Source of the DNA: Raineya orbicola
GTDB taxonomy: Bacteria > Bacteroidota > Bacteroidia > Cytophagales > Thermonemataceae
Length of the DNA stretch: 59,507 bases
NCBI RefSeq assembly: GCF_002843425.1
Contig: NZ_NKXO01000023.1
Span: forward strand, 1 to 59,507
Direction: 5' to 3'
The notes beneath the pieces were generated by a model that did no database searches, was not told the DNA's origin, and saw only the letters and a program-made list of their open reading frames with translations. Below are positions 8,087 through 16,332 of the stretch, piece after piece. Both the position numbers and the translations under genes were made by a program. The number at the start of each line of letters is the position of its first letter. Within the stretch, counting starts at the first letter, position 1.

Positions 8087-8970
8087 TCTTGTTTGGGTTT
8101 CCCTTTGAGGTGTTTTACTTGAAGGTGCTTGCGTGTCATTTCTGTATCTATTAGTCTTGCTTCGGCGGCACTATCATCTTCAATATCTTTCACGTATCGC
8201 ATACGTAAGCGAACAGCTTGAGCTTTTCTGACCATTCGCATATTAAGCATTTCTACAAATAAAGCGAAAAACATAGCAAAATAAACATAGCCTTTTGAAA
8301 CTTCTTTTTCTAATCCCTCCATAATTAGTACCGTTCCAATCATCACCAAAAACGCCAAAGCAAGCATTTTTACAGTGGGGTTTCGGCTTACAAAATCATT
8401 GACAGGATTGGCAAAAAATATCATTACCATCATTGAAAGTACCACAGCAATAATCATTATCCACAAATTTTCAGGTTTAGAGGCATCAACCATACCGATA
8501 GCTGTCAGAATAGAATCAAAAGAAAAGACGATATTCAAAAGAGCTATTTGCACAATTACCCCAACAGGAGAAGTCCCTTTGCCATCTGCTTTGATAACCT
8601 CTTCGTGTCCTTGCAACTTGTGGTGAATTTCGGCAGTAGCCTTGTAAATCAGGAAAAGTCCTCCTGCTAAAAGAATTAAATCTCTGCCACTGGGGTGAAA
8701 GTCGTAATCAATGACGGGGAGTTGCCAATGAAAAAGAGGCTTGGTTAGTCCGATTATAAATGAAAGTAAAAAAAGTAAAAGAACACGAGGGAGAATCGCA
8801 ATGATTAAGCCAATGTTAGTAGTTTTTTTGCGTTGAGATTTTTCTAACTTATTAGCAATCACAGAAATAAAAATGATATTATCAATCCCAAGCACTACTT
8901 CCATAAGCGTAAGGGAGATAATCGCAATGAGCGACTCGGTAGTGAGTAAATGGCTAATAACTTCGTTCAT
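8083..8970 (-). CDS. TerC-family integral membrane protein, 295 aa
   Basis: TerC proteins are multi-pass membrane proteins linked to metal homeostasis (manganese export in some) and tellurite resistance. The family motif with acidic residues in the membrane, SLTLMEVVLGIDNIIFISV, is at the start, and the related second half has IVFSFDSILTAIGMV. About seven hydrophobic segments are seen. I chose the ATG at 8970 because a -7 promoter element lies 20 bases upstream, inside any longer reading. It is the first gene of the terC-peptidase-(IS1)-dsbD run. The metal transported cannot be read from sequence. Confidence 0.88.
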   Translation of the reverse strand: MNEVISHLLTTESLIAIISLTLMEVVLGIDNIIFISVIANKLEKSQRKKTTNIGLIIAILPRVLLLFLLSFIIGLTKPLFHWQLPVIDYDFHPSGRDLILLAGGLFLIYKATAEIHHKLQGHEEVIKADGKGTSPVGVIVQIALLNIVFSFDSILTAIGMVDASKPENLWIMIIAVVLSMMVMIFFANPVNDFVSRNPTVKMLALAFLVMIGTVLIMEGLEKEVSKGYVYFAMFFALFVEMLNMRMVRKAQAVRLRMRYVKDIEDDSAAEARLIDTEMTRKHLQVKHLKGKPKQE

Positions 8971-8990
8971 AAACAGAATGGTTACATTGG

Positions 8991-8998
8991 CAAAAGTA
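8991..8998 (-). promoter_or_regulatory. Candidate terC -7 element (TACTTTTG)
   Basis: On the minus strand TACTTTTG fits TAnnTTTG and lies 20 bases before the chosen ATG, leaving a leader of about 14 bases. The -33 region has no clear TTG. Confidence 0.4.
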
Positions 8999-9123
8999 AA
9001 AAAATTTGTCAAAACTCTGCTTTTGTTCTTTATTTTTTAGTAAGGGGATTTTTCTTTTTCAGCCTTTTTTCTAAAAAATTCCTGTAAGAATTTTCAAAGG
9101 AGAAGTTCTGATAATTCAAAACT

Positions 9124-12100
9124 TTATCGCTTGATAACCAAATAGTTGCTTACTGATTTTGAACCATCGTTGAAGTCAATGACGTAAAAATAAGTTCCAT
9201 CGGGTAGGTTTTCGCCTGCGTGCAGACCTATGTTAGCAGTACCGTTCCAATCGTTGCGGTAATTTTCATTCTGATACACTAAATTTCCCCATCGGTTGTA
9301 AATTTTAACACTCACCTTTTTTCCCTCAATACCTTCAATTTTGAAACTATCATACAAACCATCTCCATTCGGAGAAAATGCTTCAGGAATAAAAATTCTA
9401 TCGCTACCATTTACTACGATACAAACATTTGCTTTACTACAAGCATTTTGCATATCGCAAAGAGTATATTCAAAGCAATCTGTGCCTGCAAAAGCATAAG
9501 CAGGCGTATATGTGAAAGTTCCATTGGGTTCTATTTTAATAGTTCCTTGTGAGGCAGTAGTAAAAGTACCTGACTGATAGGTCAACTGGTCGCCGTCAAT
9601 ATCAGAGTCATTGCTTACCAAAGTTCCTGAAAAAGGTTGGCTTTGAGTAGTCGTAAATTCATCGTTTTGAGCCACAGGAGCGTCATTGATAGGACGAATC
9701 GTAATGCTTACGTTAGCTTGTGAGCAATTGTTTTGTAAATCACAAACCTTGTAAGTAAATTGTACTACACCATTGAAATTTGCATTAGGAATGTATGTAA
9801 AATTTCCGTTGGGAAGCAAAGTGAGCTTACCATTTTGTACAGCCGTACCACCACTTAAAAGACTGCAAGAAAGTTCGTTAAGGGGACTATCAGGGTCTGA
9901 ATCATTGGTAAGAATATTTCCCTGTAAAGAATTGTCCTCGTCCATCATAAAACTATCAGCACTCGCCACAGGAGGCTGACTTTGTACATTGATAGTTACC
10001 AAAGCCTGCGAGCAAGCATTATGAGTATCACAAACCTGATACACAAAAGTAACTATTCCTGTAAAATTAGGATTAGGCTGATAAGTAAATGAACCATTTG
10101 GATTAAAAACAAGCGTTCCGTTAGCCCCCGCCGAAGAAGGATTAACAAGAGAGAAAGTTAATTCTGCAGAAGTATTATCCTCATCGCTATCGTTCAGGGC
10201 AACATTCCCGCTTAATAAAGTATTAGCGGGGGTTGTAAAACTATCATTTACCGCCACAGGAGCATCATTCACGGGATTTATTGTAATCGTTGCCGTTGCT
10301 GTTGTACAAAGCACAGGACTACCATTATCACAAACCTGATAAGTAAAACTTACCACGCCATTGAAATTCAAATTTGGTGTGTAAGTGAATGTACCATCGG
10401 CATTCAATACCAACGTACCATTTGCCGATGCCGTGCCTCCACTTACTAATGTGTAGGTCAAGGTCTGTGTAGTTTCAGGGTCGCCGTCGTTATCATTCAA
10501 ACTGACATCACCACTTAAAACATTGTCCTCGTTTGTTGTAAAGCTATCATTTACCGCCGTAGGAGTATCATTCACAGGATTTATTGTTATCGTTGCCGTT
10601 GCCGTTGCACAAAGCACAGGGCTACCATTATCACAAACCTGATAAGTAAAACTTACCACACCATTGAAATTCAAATTTGGTGTGTAAGTGAATGTACCAT
10701 TGGTATTCAAAACCAATGTACCATTTGCTGTTGCCGTACCTCCGCTTACTAATGTGTAGGTCAAGGTCTGTGTAGTTTCGGGGTCGCCGTCGTTATCATT
10801 CAAACTAACATTGCCACTTAAAATGCTATCTTCATTTGTCGTAAAACTATCATTTTGAGCAATAGGGGCATCATTAACAGGTAAAACTTGAATGGTGATT
10901 ACTGCCGTAGCACACTGGTTAGTGGGTTGTCCATTATCGCAAGCTGTGTAGGTGTAAGTGTCTGTACCATTAAAGTTTAAGGGGGGAGTGTAAGTAAAAG
11001 TTCCATTTGTATTTATTACAATCGTCCCTCCTTGCGAAGTGGAAAAAGTGCCTGCCTGATAAGTAAGGGTAAGACTTTCTAGATCGCTATCATTTCCTAC
11101 AACAGAGCCGCTCAAAGGCATATCTTCTGCTGTGGTAAAATTATCATTTTGAAGCGAGGGAGGTAAGTTGCAAGCAAGAATGAAAACAGGTGTAGCTGAA
11201 AAAAGACTACCTGTATTGCCTGATGTTGCACCATTGGCAGGAAATTCGGTCAATGCGGCAGAGGTAGTTGTACCATTCACCCCTCCCGAAACATTTTTCA
11301 CTGAAAGGTCAGAAGTAGCTAAAACAGCTATTACACCGCCTCCGCCCCCCCCACCGGGTCCTTGGGCTTGGTTGGTTGTAATCAGTTGATTGCCTCCATT
11401 TCCTCCCCTTGCTTGAATAGTAAGGTTACTCACGTTGGTAGCTTTAATAACTACCGTTCCGCCGCCGCCACCGCCACCTGCACCATCAGCGTGAGTAGCC
11501 GTAGTGTTTGCACCATTTTCACCATTAGCGAGGATTTGTCCGTTTCCTGTAATTTGGTTGGCAATAATAAAAATTATTCCACCGCCATTGCCACCTCTAC
11601 CGCCTGCATTGTTATTTTGGTCGCCTGCACCGCCACCGCCTCCCAAGAATACTCGGTTTTCGGGGTTAATAGTAAGTGGTCTTCCTCCCAATCCTCCGTG
11701 AGGTCGGCGGTTATCACTTGCCCAAGCGGCACTGCCCGGTGCCAGTGTTAAAGCATTCTGATTAGAGGTAGAAGTTGTATAACCGCCTCTCCCTCCGCCT
11801 GACGAGTTGGTAAGTGCATTGCCATTAGCAATATAATCGGGGTCTAAACTCCAAGCGGCACTGCCCGTACAAGCACTACACATTACCCCCGCTCCACGGA
11901 ACCAATTAGCAGGAACTCCACCATTGGCACCACCGCCCCCTCCTCCGTTGTTTCCATTACCGCCGCCCCCACCATTGGCAGGTGCTCCTCTGCCAAATCG
12001 TCCTCCCAAGGCAGTATATTCAGTCTGATAACCAGCTATACTCTCTCCTTTTTCTGCCCCCGCAGTGGCATTGGGGGAAAAATAAATCGTTTGATTGTTT

Positions 12101-12687
12101 GCGGTGCTATTCTCTAACGCACCTCCTCTGAACCCCAAAGCCGAAACATTGATTATGCCGTTATGTTGCAGATTTTGAGCATAAATAGCCACAATTCCTC
12201 CTCTTGTACCATTCCAAGCAGGAGCAGTAACGGTACTTCCCGCTGAAATTGTAAGGTTCTGATATTGAGGTACTCTAACAACTTGTGTTCTACCCGCAGT
12301 AGTGTAATTATATCTTAAAGGACAAGAAAGACTTATTACATTGCCTACCACTTGCGTAACATATACAAATTCGTAATTACCTGCTCCGTTGTAGGCAGTA
12401 ATATTGCCGTAGTTGATAGAATTTGAATTGTCAATGCTTGCTCCTTGCATTTGAATAATAAGAAGCAAATCTCCTCTTTCCAAAGGCTGAGGGTTGTTGA
12501 GGTCAGCTACGTTGGTAACCGTAATTTGTGTATTTCCTACGGATGCATTGGTTTGTAAAACTGCATACTGATTAAGTACGATACTTGGAATGCTAATAGT
12601 TTGAGAGCCTAATTTACCAAATTGAGCAGTAGAATAATCAAAAAGAAGCCATAGAAATAATACAATAAGTAGATGCCGTTTTTTCAT
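9124..12687 (-). CDS. Giant secreted repeat protein with T9SS type-B (gliding-motility-associated) C-terminal domain, 1187 aa
   Basis: This is probably a surface-exposed adhesin exported by the type IX system. A signal peptide ends near residue 21 (STAQ). Residues of about 60-500 form a beta-rich region with long glycine runs. Six cadherin/VCBS-like modules of about 100 residues follow, each opening with N/A-D-x-F-x-x and a D-N-D/D-S-D acidic cluster and containing G-T-F-T-Y-T-P. Modules 2 and 3 are nearly identical. The C-terminus starts IPEAFSPNGDGLYDSF and continues with V-K-I-Y-N-R-W-G-N-L-V-Y, the classic type-B sorting domain that attaches the protein to the cell surface. It is a single-gene unit behind its own upstream terminator. 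The ligand is unknown. Confidence 0.88.
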   Translation of the reverse strand: MKKRHLLIVLFLWLLFDYSTAQFGKLGSQTISIPSIVLNQYAVLQTNASVGNTQITVTNVADLNNPQPLERGDLLLIIQMQGASIDNSNSINYGNITAYNGAGNYEFVYVTQVVGNVISLSCPLRYNYTTAGRTQVVRVPQYQNLTISAGSTVTAPAWNGTRGGIVAIYAQNLQHNGIINVSALGFRGGALENSTANNQTIYFSPNATAGAEKGESIAGYQTEYTALGGRFGRGAPANGGGGGNGNNGGGGGGANGGVPANWFRGAGVMCSACTGSAAWSLDPDYIANGNALTNSSGGGRGGYTTSTSNQNALTLAPGSAAWASDNRRPHGGLGGRPLTINPENRVFLGGGGGAGDQNNNAGGRGGNGGGIIFIIANQITGNGQILANGENGANTTATHADGAGGGGGGGTVVIKATNVSNLTIQARGGNGGNQLITTNQAQGPGGGGGGGVIAVLATSDLSVKNVSGGVNGTTTSAALTEFPANGATSGNTGSLFSATPVFILACNLPPSLQNDNFTTAEDMPLSGSVVGNDSDLESLTLTYQAGTFSTSQGGTIVINTNGTFTYTPPLNFNGTDTYTYTACDNGQPTNQCATAVITIQVLPVNDAPIAQNDSFTTNEDSILSGNVSLNDNDGDPETTQTLTYTLVSGGTATANGTLVLNTNGTFTYTPNLNFNGVVSFTYQVCDNGSPVLCATATATITINPVNDTPTAVNDSFTTNEDNVLSGDVSLNDNDGDPETTQTLTYTLVSGGTASANGTLVLNADGTFTYTPNLNFNGVVSFTYQVCDNGSPVLCTTATATITINPVNDAPVAVNDSFTTPANTLLSGNVALNDSDEDNTSAELTFSLVNPSSAGANGTLVFNPNGSFTYQPNPNFTGIVTFVYQVCDTHNACSQALVTINVQSQPPVASADSFMMDEDNSLQGNILTNDSDPDSPLNELSCSLLSGGTAVQNGKLTLLPNGNFTYIPNANFNGVVQFTYKVCDLQNNCSQANVSITIRPINDAPVAQNDEFTTTQSQPFSGTLVSNDSDIDGDQLTYQSGTFTTASQGTIKIEPNGTFTYTPAYAFAGTDCFEYTLCDMQNACSKANVCIVVNGSDRIFIPEAFSPNGDGLYDSFKIEGIEGKKVSVKIYNRWGNLVYQNENYRNDWNGTANIGLHAGENLPDGTYFYVIDFNDGSKSVSNYLVIKR
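10250..10856. repeat. Tandem 303-bp coding repeat (two near-identical copies)
   Basis: Two adjacent segments of 303 bp (101 codons) encode modules 3 and 2 of the giant secreted protein and differ at only a few positions. The neighbouring modules 1, 4, 5 and 6 are clearly more diverged. This points to a recent duplication or gene conversion, so copy number may vary between strains and be misjudged by short-read assembly. Confidence 0.85.
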
Positions 12688-12721
12688 AGGTGTCCTTGCC
12701 TTTTACAAGCTATCCAATAGA

Positions 12722-12749
12722 CAAAAAGGCAGAACTTAGGTTCTGCCTT
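12722..12749 (-). terminator. Terminator of the lipocalin-like gene
   Basis: AAGGCAGAAC, a TTAG loop and GTTCTGCCTT form a perfect 10-bp stem. On the minus strand it is followed by TTTTTG. It lies between the lipocalin-like gene and the giant secreted protein, isolating the two. Confidence 0.8.
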
Positions 12750-12773
12750 CTCACTTACATTCATTGAAATAAA

Positions 12774-13211
12774 TTATTCTTGTTTTTGGAGTTTCACGGT
12801 AATGATATTTGCAGGTTTGCCTGCTGCGGCTATATTCACACGCAACTCCAAGTTGGGAGATGCAAGCGAGGTTTCAAAAGTATAAGGAGCATTGCTGTTG
12901 GTGAATTTAGAAGTTCCTGATGGTGTAGCTGTTAAGGTATTAGCACTAGCGTCATATACATAAGTACCCGTTTCAGCATTTGCTCCTGTGTTATTTTTGA
13001 ACTCATAGTTACTATCACCAAACATAGCTGTACCATTTACCATATCGGCAAGGCTCGCAGGAGTAGCACCCGCAGAGTTGGTAACAGAAACGATTTTCCA
13101 ATTTCCTTTTAGGCTAGGAGTAGAGGTCCCCTTATCTTTCTTCTTACATTTTCCTGCAGAGAAAACTATTCCCAAAAGAGCTACAAAGAGTAGAATTTTC
13201 GTGCTTTTCAT
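12774..13211 (-). CDS. Small lipocalin-like exported protein, 145 aa
   Basis: An N-terminal signal (MKSTKILLFVALLGIVFSAG) is followed by Cys at residue 22 and a KKKDK stretch. This fits a lipoprotein, although the residue before the cysteine is Lys, an unusual lipobox. The mature part starts LKGNWKIVSV, the W-x-(V/I) entry of Bacteroidota lipocalin-like domains, and continues as an eight-stranded-looking beta pattern. Such proteins usually sit in the outer membrane and their ligands are rarely known. It ends at its own terminator. Confidence 0.7.
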   Translation of the reverse strand: MKSTKILLFVALLGIVFSAGKCKKKDKGTSTPSLKGNWKIVSVTNSAGATPASLADMVNGTAMFGDSNYEFKNNTGANAETGTYVYDASANTLTATPSGTSKFTNSNAPYTFETSLASPNLELRVNIAAAGKPANIITVKLQKQE

Positions 13212-13343
13212 AAAATTACCAGTTTTAAGGTTTTACTTGAACAAATTATTAGTGCAATATAAGCGATTTTTTTGAAAACTACCAAAAAAAATTTTGATTT
13301 TTTTTGCAAAACCCGTCATTTATTTCTTGGAAGGTACTTGGTA

Positions 13344-13769
13344 TTACCTGAATGCAACAAGTTCAAACTTAAAAGTTCTATCAGGTATTCTGCCATTGAT
13401 GGTTCTACCTTTGCGGGTAAAAGTAAAATGTAAGCTACTTGCATCTAATTTTGTTACGGTAGCCTTTACTTGTCCATCAAAATCAATGATAGAAAAAGCG
13501 GCATCATCAAAACCCCAACGTCCTTCGGGTAATGGAAACGCTTCATAACCATTACTAACGTAGTACTTTTCAGCTTCAAACTTAATGGTAAAACCATTAT
13601 ATTTAGCTACATCATCAGCGGGCAAGCCATTTTCCGTAACCTCTACCTTTTGCATTATCCAAAGTTTTTGGATAGTTTCTCGCAAACTTACAGGTTCTAC
13701 AAATTCATACTTCTTACAAGCAAAAAGTAATCCCAAAAAAGGTAAAATCAGCAAAATATTTTTTCTCAT
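13344..13769 (-). CDS. Small lipoprotein of unknown function, 141 aa
   Basis: I took the ATG at 13769, which gives M-R-K-N, a hydrophobic run and the lipobox L-F-A-C at residues 14-17, followed by KKYEF. The upstream in-frame extension has no signal character. The body (LWIMQKVEVTENG, then FTIKFEAEKYYVSNG, then GRWGFDDAAFSIIDFDG) alternates short beta strands and resembles the lipocalin-like protein encoded just downstream, so the two may be distant paralogs. Function unknown. Confidence 0.75.
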   Translation of the reverse strand: MRKNILLILPFLGLLFACKKYEFVEPVSLRETIQKLWIMQKVEVTENGLPADDVAKYNGFTIKFEAEKYYVSNGYEAFPLPEGRWGFDDAAFSIIDFDGQVKATVTKLDASSLHFTFTRKGRTINGRIPDRTFKFELVAFR

Positions 13770-13806
13770 AAGCCTTAAAATTTTGAAAATCAATTTTTTA
13801 TTTTTG

Positions 13807-13842
13807 AAAACCTGTAAGTTTGTCATAAAACTCACAGGTTTT
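13807..13842 (-). terminator. Terminator of the secreted PLD-type nuclease gene
   Basis: AAAACCTGTAAGTTT and AAACTCACAGGTTTT form a 15-bp stem with one mismatch around a 6-base loop. It begins 5 bases after the minus-strand stop codon at 13848, and the stem ends in TTTT on that strand. Confidence 0.7.
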
Positions 13843-13847
13843 AGGTT

Positions 13848-16268
13848 TTATTCAGTGATAACTAATTTTCTTGTGAAAGTTTTTCCTTCAAAATTAAGTT
13901 GCAAAATATACATTCCTTTTGATAAACGAGTATTTACTTGCAAGTTTCTACCGTTGATAGTAAGCGTTTGCTCATCTACTATTTTCCCTTGCAAATCTAC
14001 AATACGCATCTGTGCGGAAGTATAGAGATTATCACTCAAGCGAATGGTAAATTTGCCCTGCGAAGGGTTTGGATAAACTACTGCTCCACTAATATCGTTG
14101 GGTTCATCAAGAGCAAGCAAATAAGCATCACGGAAATTGGTAGCCTCAAACCAACGCTCTCCGAATTCTTGTCGGAACATATTAGCAATTTTGGCATCGT
14201 GAATGATGAGCAGGTTTTCGTCGTTATTATTTTCAGCGGAACTTGTCCAATTGAAAGAACCTGTAACCACCATTGGGTCGGAGGTGGTGCGTACTGCATC
14301 AATTACAGCGTACTTGTGATGAAATTGACGTGTAACTCCACTTGGGTAAGTCTGCACATTCACTCCTCTATCACGAAGCCAAATAAAATCACTTCCCGAA
14401 ACTACATTATCGGCTACGGCATTTTCATCTTCAATCAAGCCTTTTACGTCCCAACCTACATTTTGCATAGAATCAATGGGTACTCGCAATTCGTCGGCTG
14501 TAAGAATAAGCAATCCGAAACGCAAATCGTTATCCGTGCTATAAATGGCATTCCGAATAGCATTGGTAGGACCATCGGTAGGTGAAAAATATAGTTCTAC
14601 CAATCTATCTCCAATAATAAACTTAGAAGGTGTATTTTTGATTTTCTGCCCACCAAAGCGAGAACGAGCCTGTCTATCAAAATCAGAATGGCTTGGCGAA
14701 GCCTGCGTACTATTCGGATTTACAGGACCTTCGCCCCACATTTCGTCAAATTCTGCTCTGTAAGCCCGAGCCAGGGCTTGGTCTTGAATGATTAAGAAAT
14801 TATTTGGGTCATCAAAAAGTCCGTTATTGGTAAAATTCCCCGAACCTGTAATTACATAAGAGTTTAAGCGGCTGTTGGGGTCTATTACAATAAATTTATT
14901 ATGATTACCTGTACCTGTGCGTTGTAAAGCCGCAGGACCGCTTGCGTTTCTATCTCTCATACGAGGGATATTATTAAGTAGTGGGTGGGCTAAATTAGCT
15001 AATTCCCCACCAAAAATATAACGCACCTGTACCCCTCTTGCTCTTGCATTTTGCAGAGCAGTAGCAATTTTAGCAGAACCCGCAATATTGGCATTGTAAA
15101 TACACACATCAACAGAGGTGGTGGCTCTATCAATGTAGCTTGCAAAAATTTCATCAATATTATTCACTACCGTAGCTACTGCACCATTACGAGAAAGTGA
15201 AGCATCAACAGGCTTATTGAAAAATACTTTTATTTCTCCTGTGGATTCCGAAGCAGTAGTATAAACATCGGTAAAGGTTACTTTTTTACCATTAGCATTT
15301 TCACAAAATATTTCCACAAAGTAAGGGGTAGCAACATTCAGACCCGTAAGGCGTGCTATGTGGTCAAGTTTGAAATTGTTATCTACAATTTCTCCTACAA
15401 AAGTAGTGTCATAATCGGCAATATAGTTAGTAGGGTCAGAAGTATTTACACCCACAAGGAAAATATTTCCCCAACGCACTCGCGATTTGGCACTTTGATT
15501 GGTTGAAAATTTGAGTTCAAAAGAAGTAGTTTGAATGTTTGTTTGCTCAACTTTTTCCAAAGCTAAACCTACTTCAAAATCTTTGATGCCTCGCACTACA
15601 ATTTGGTAAGCGGAGGCAAATTGTCCTAAATTTCCTGTAATACTTACCAAACCACGAGGAACTTCCACACCCACCAAGCTATTGCCAGGGTTGATACGCA
15701 TTACAGGTCCTGCGTTACAATCTGCTGAAACAGGAAAACAATTTCCTGCTACTCTGTTATTCGGTTCATCAATATCGTAACTTCTACCTGCAGAACCGCT
15801 ACCAAAAATTCTATCGCCTGTATCAATAAGCATATCTTCTATTTTCACCAACATACTTTCCAAAGGTTCTGCCACAGCGGGGTTCTGCAAATCTGCAAAA
15901 CTTACCACAATTGGAGCAGGTACGGGCTTATTACTTGCTATCACCTGAATATTGAGCGGCTCAACAAGTTGTTTTAGGTTATTGAACTCTGCTAAAACAC
16001 CCGTAATAACGATACTATCACCGGGTTTAAGAGCCTGCAAAGCTGGTGCCGAGGGAGTGCCTTGTGCAAAAATATTTAATCCTCCTGTGGCATCTTGAAA
16101 GCATCGGGTTCGGTTGCGATTATCAAACAAAGCATCGTTGGTTACAATGCCTGTAACGGTTACGGTAGTGCCATTCGCTTTCAGGCGAGCCGTTCCAATA
16201 GGCTCAAGAGTTTGCGATAGTGCAATGTTTGCAATAAATAGCGTGAGAAATAGATAAATTTTTTTCAT
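13848..16268 (-). CDS. Secreted Nuc-type phospholipase D-superfamily nuclease with OB domain and T9SS type-A tail, 806 aa
   Basis: Probably an extracellular endonuclease. A signal peptide ends at about residue 18 (ALSQ). Residues of about 20-120 look like an OB-fold of the kind found in secreted nucleases (VTVTGIVTND, then TRCFQDATGGLNIF). A fibronectin-like region follows. Two HKD half-sites come next: HNKFIVID with GSGNFTNNG, and HHKYAVID with TGSFNWTSSAENNNDEN. The second closely resembles bacterial Nuc endonuclease. The C-terminus (VVYPNPSQGKFTI, ending in KLVITE) is a type-A T9SS sorting domain. It lies between a repeat adhesin and small lipoproteins, with a second secreted nuclease two genes away. 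A lipid-cleaving PLD is possible but less likely. Confidence 0.85.
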   Translation of the reverse strand: MKKIYLFLTLFIANIALSQTLEPIGTARLKANGTTVTVTGIVTNDALFDNRNRTRCFQDATGGLNIFAQGTPSAPALQALKPGDSIVITGVLAEFNNLKQLVEPLNIQVIASNKPVPAPIVVSFADLQNPAVAEPLESMLVKIEDMLIDTGDRIFGSGSAGRSYDIDEPNNRVAGNCFPVSADCNAGPVMRINPGNSLVGVEVPRGLVSITGNLGQFASAYQIVVRGIKDFEVGLALEKVEQTNIQTTSFELKFSTNQSAKSRVRWGNIFLVGVNTSDPTNYIADYDTTFVGEIVDNNFKLDHIARLTGLNVATPYFVEIFCENANGKKVTFTDVYTTASESTGEIKVFFNKPVDASLSRNGAVATVVNNIDEIFASYIDRATTSVDVCIYNANIAGSAKIATALQNARARGVQVRYIFGGELANLAHPLLNNIPRMRDRNASGPAALQRTGTGNHNKFIVIDPNSRLNSYVITGSGNFTNNGLFDDPNNFLIIQDQALARAYRAEFDEMWGEGPVNPNSTQASPSHSDFDRQARSRFGGQKIKNTPSKFIIGDRLVELYFSPTDGPTNAIRNAIYSTDNDLRFGLLILTADELRVPIDSMQNVGWDVKGLIEDENAVADNVVSGSDFIWLRDRGVNVQTYPSGVTRQFHHKYAVIDAVRTTSDPMVVTGSFNWTSSAENNNDENLLIIHDAKIANMFRQEFGERWFEATNFRDAYLLALDEPNDISGAVVYPNPSQGKFTIRLSDNLYTSAQMRIVDLQGKIVDEQTLTINGRNLQVNTRLSKGMYILQLNFEGKTFTRKLVITE

Positions 16269-16293
16269 ACGAAATGAGTTTTTTTACTCTTTG

Positions 16294-16317
16294 CCCCCCT
16301 CCCACATTGAAAGGGGG
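16294..16317. other. GC-rich imperfect hairpin
   Basis: CCCCCT and AGGGGG are separated by 11 bases in the gap between two T9SS genes. There is no T tract. It could slow transcription after the repeat adhesin gene or protect mRNA ends, but the stem is short. Confidence 0.35.
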
Positions 16318-16332
16318 AATTGAGAGAATTCA

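Noticed and set aside
9065-9105. AAAATTC/GAATTTT hairpin after the giant secreted gene
   Set aside because: A 7-bp AT-only stem is expected by chance in this composition; not strong enough to call a terminator.
11168-11751. Plus-strand frames opposite the giant secreted protein
   Set aside because: They are antisense shadows of the glycine-rich region: Gly codons read as Pro/Ala runs on the other strand.
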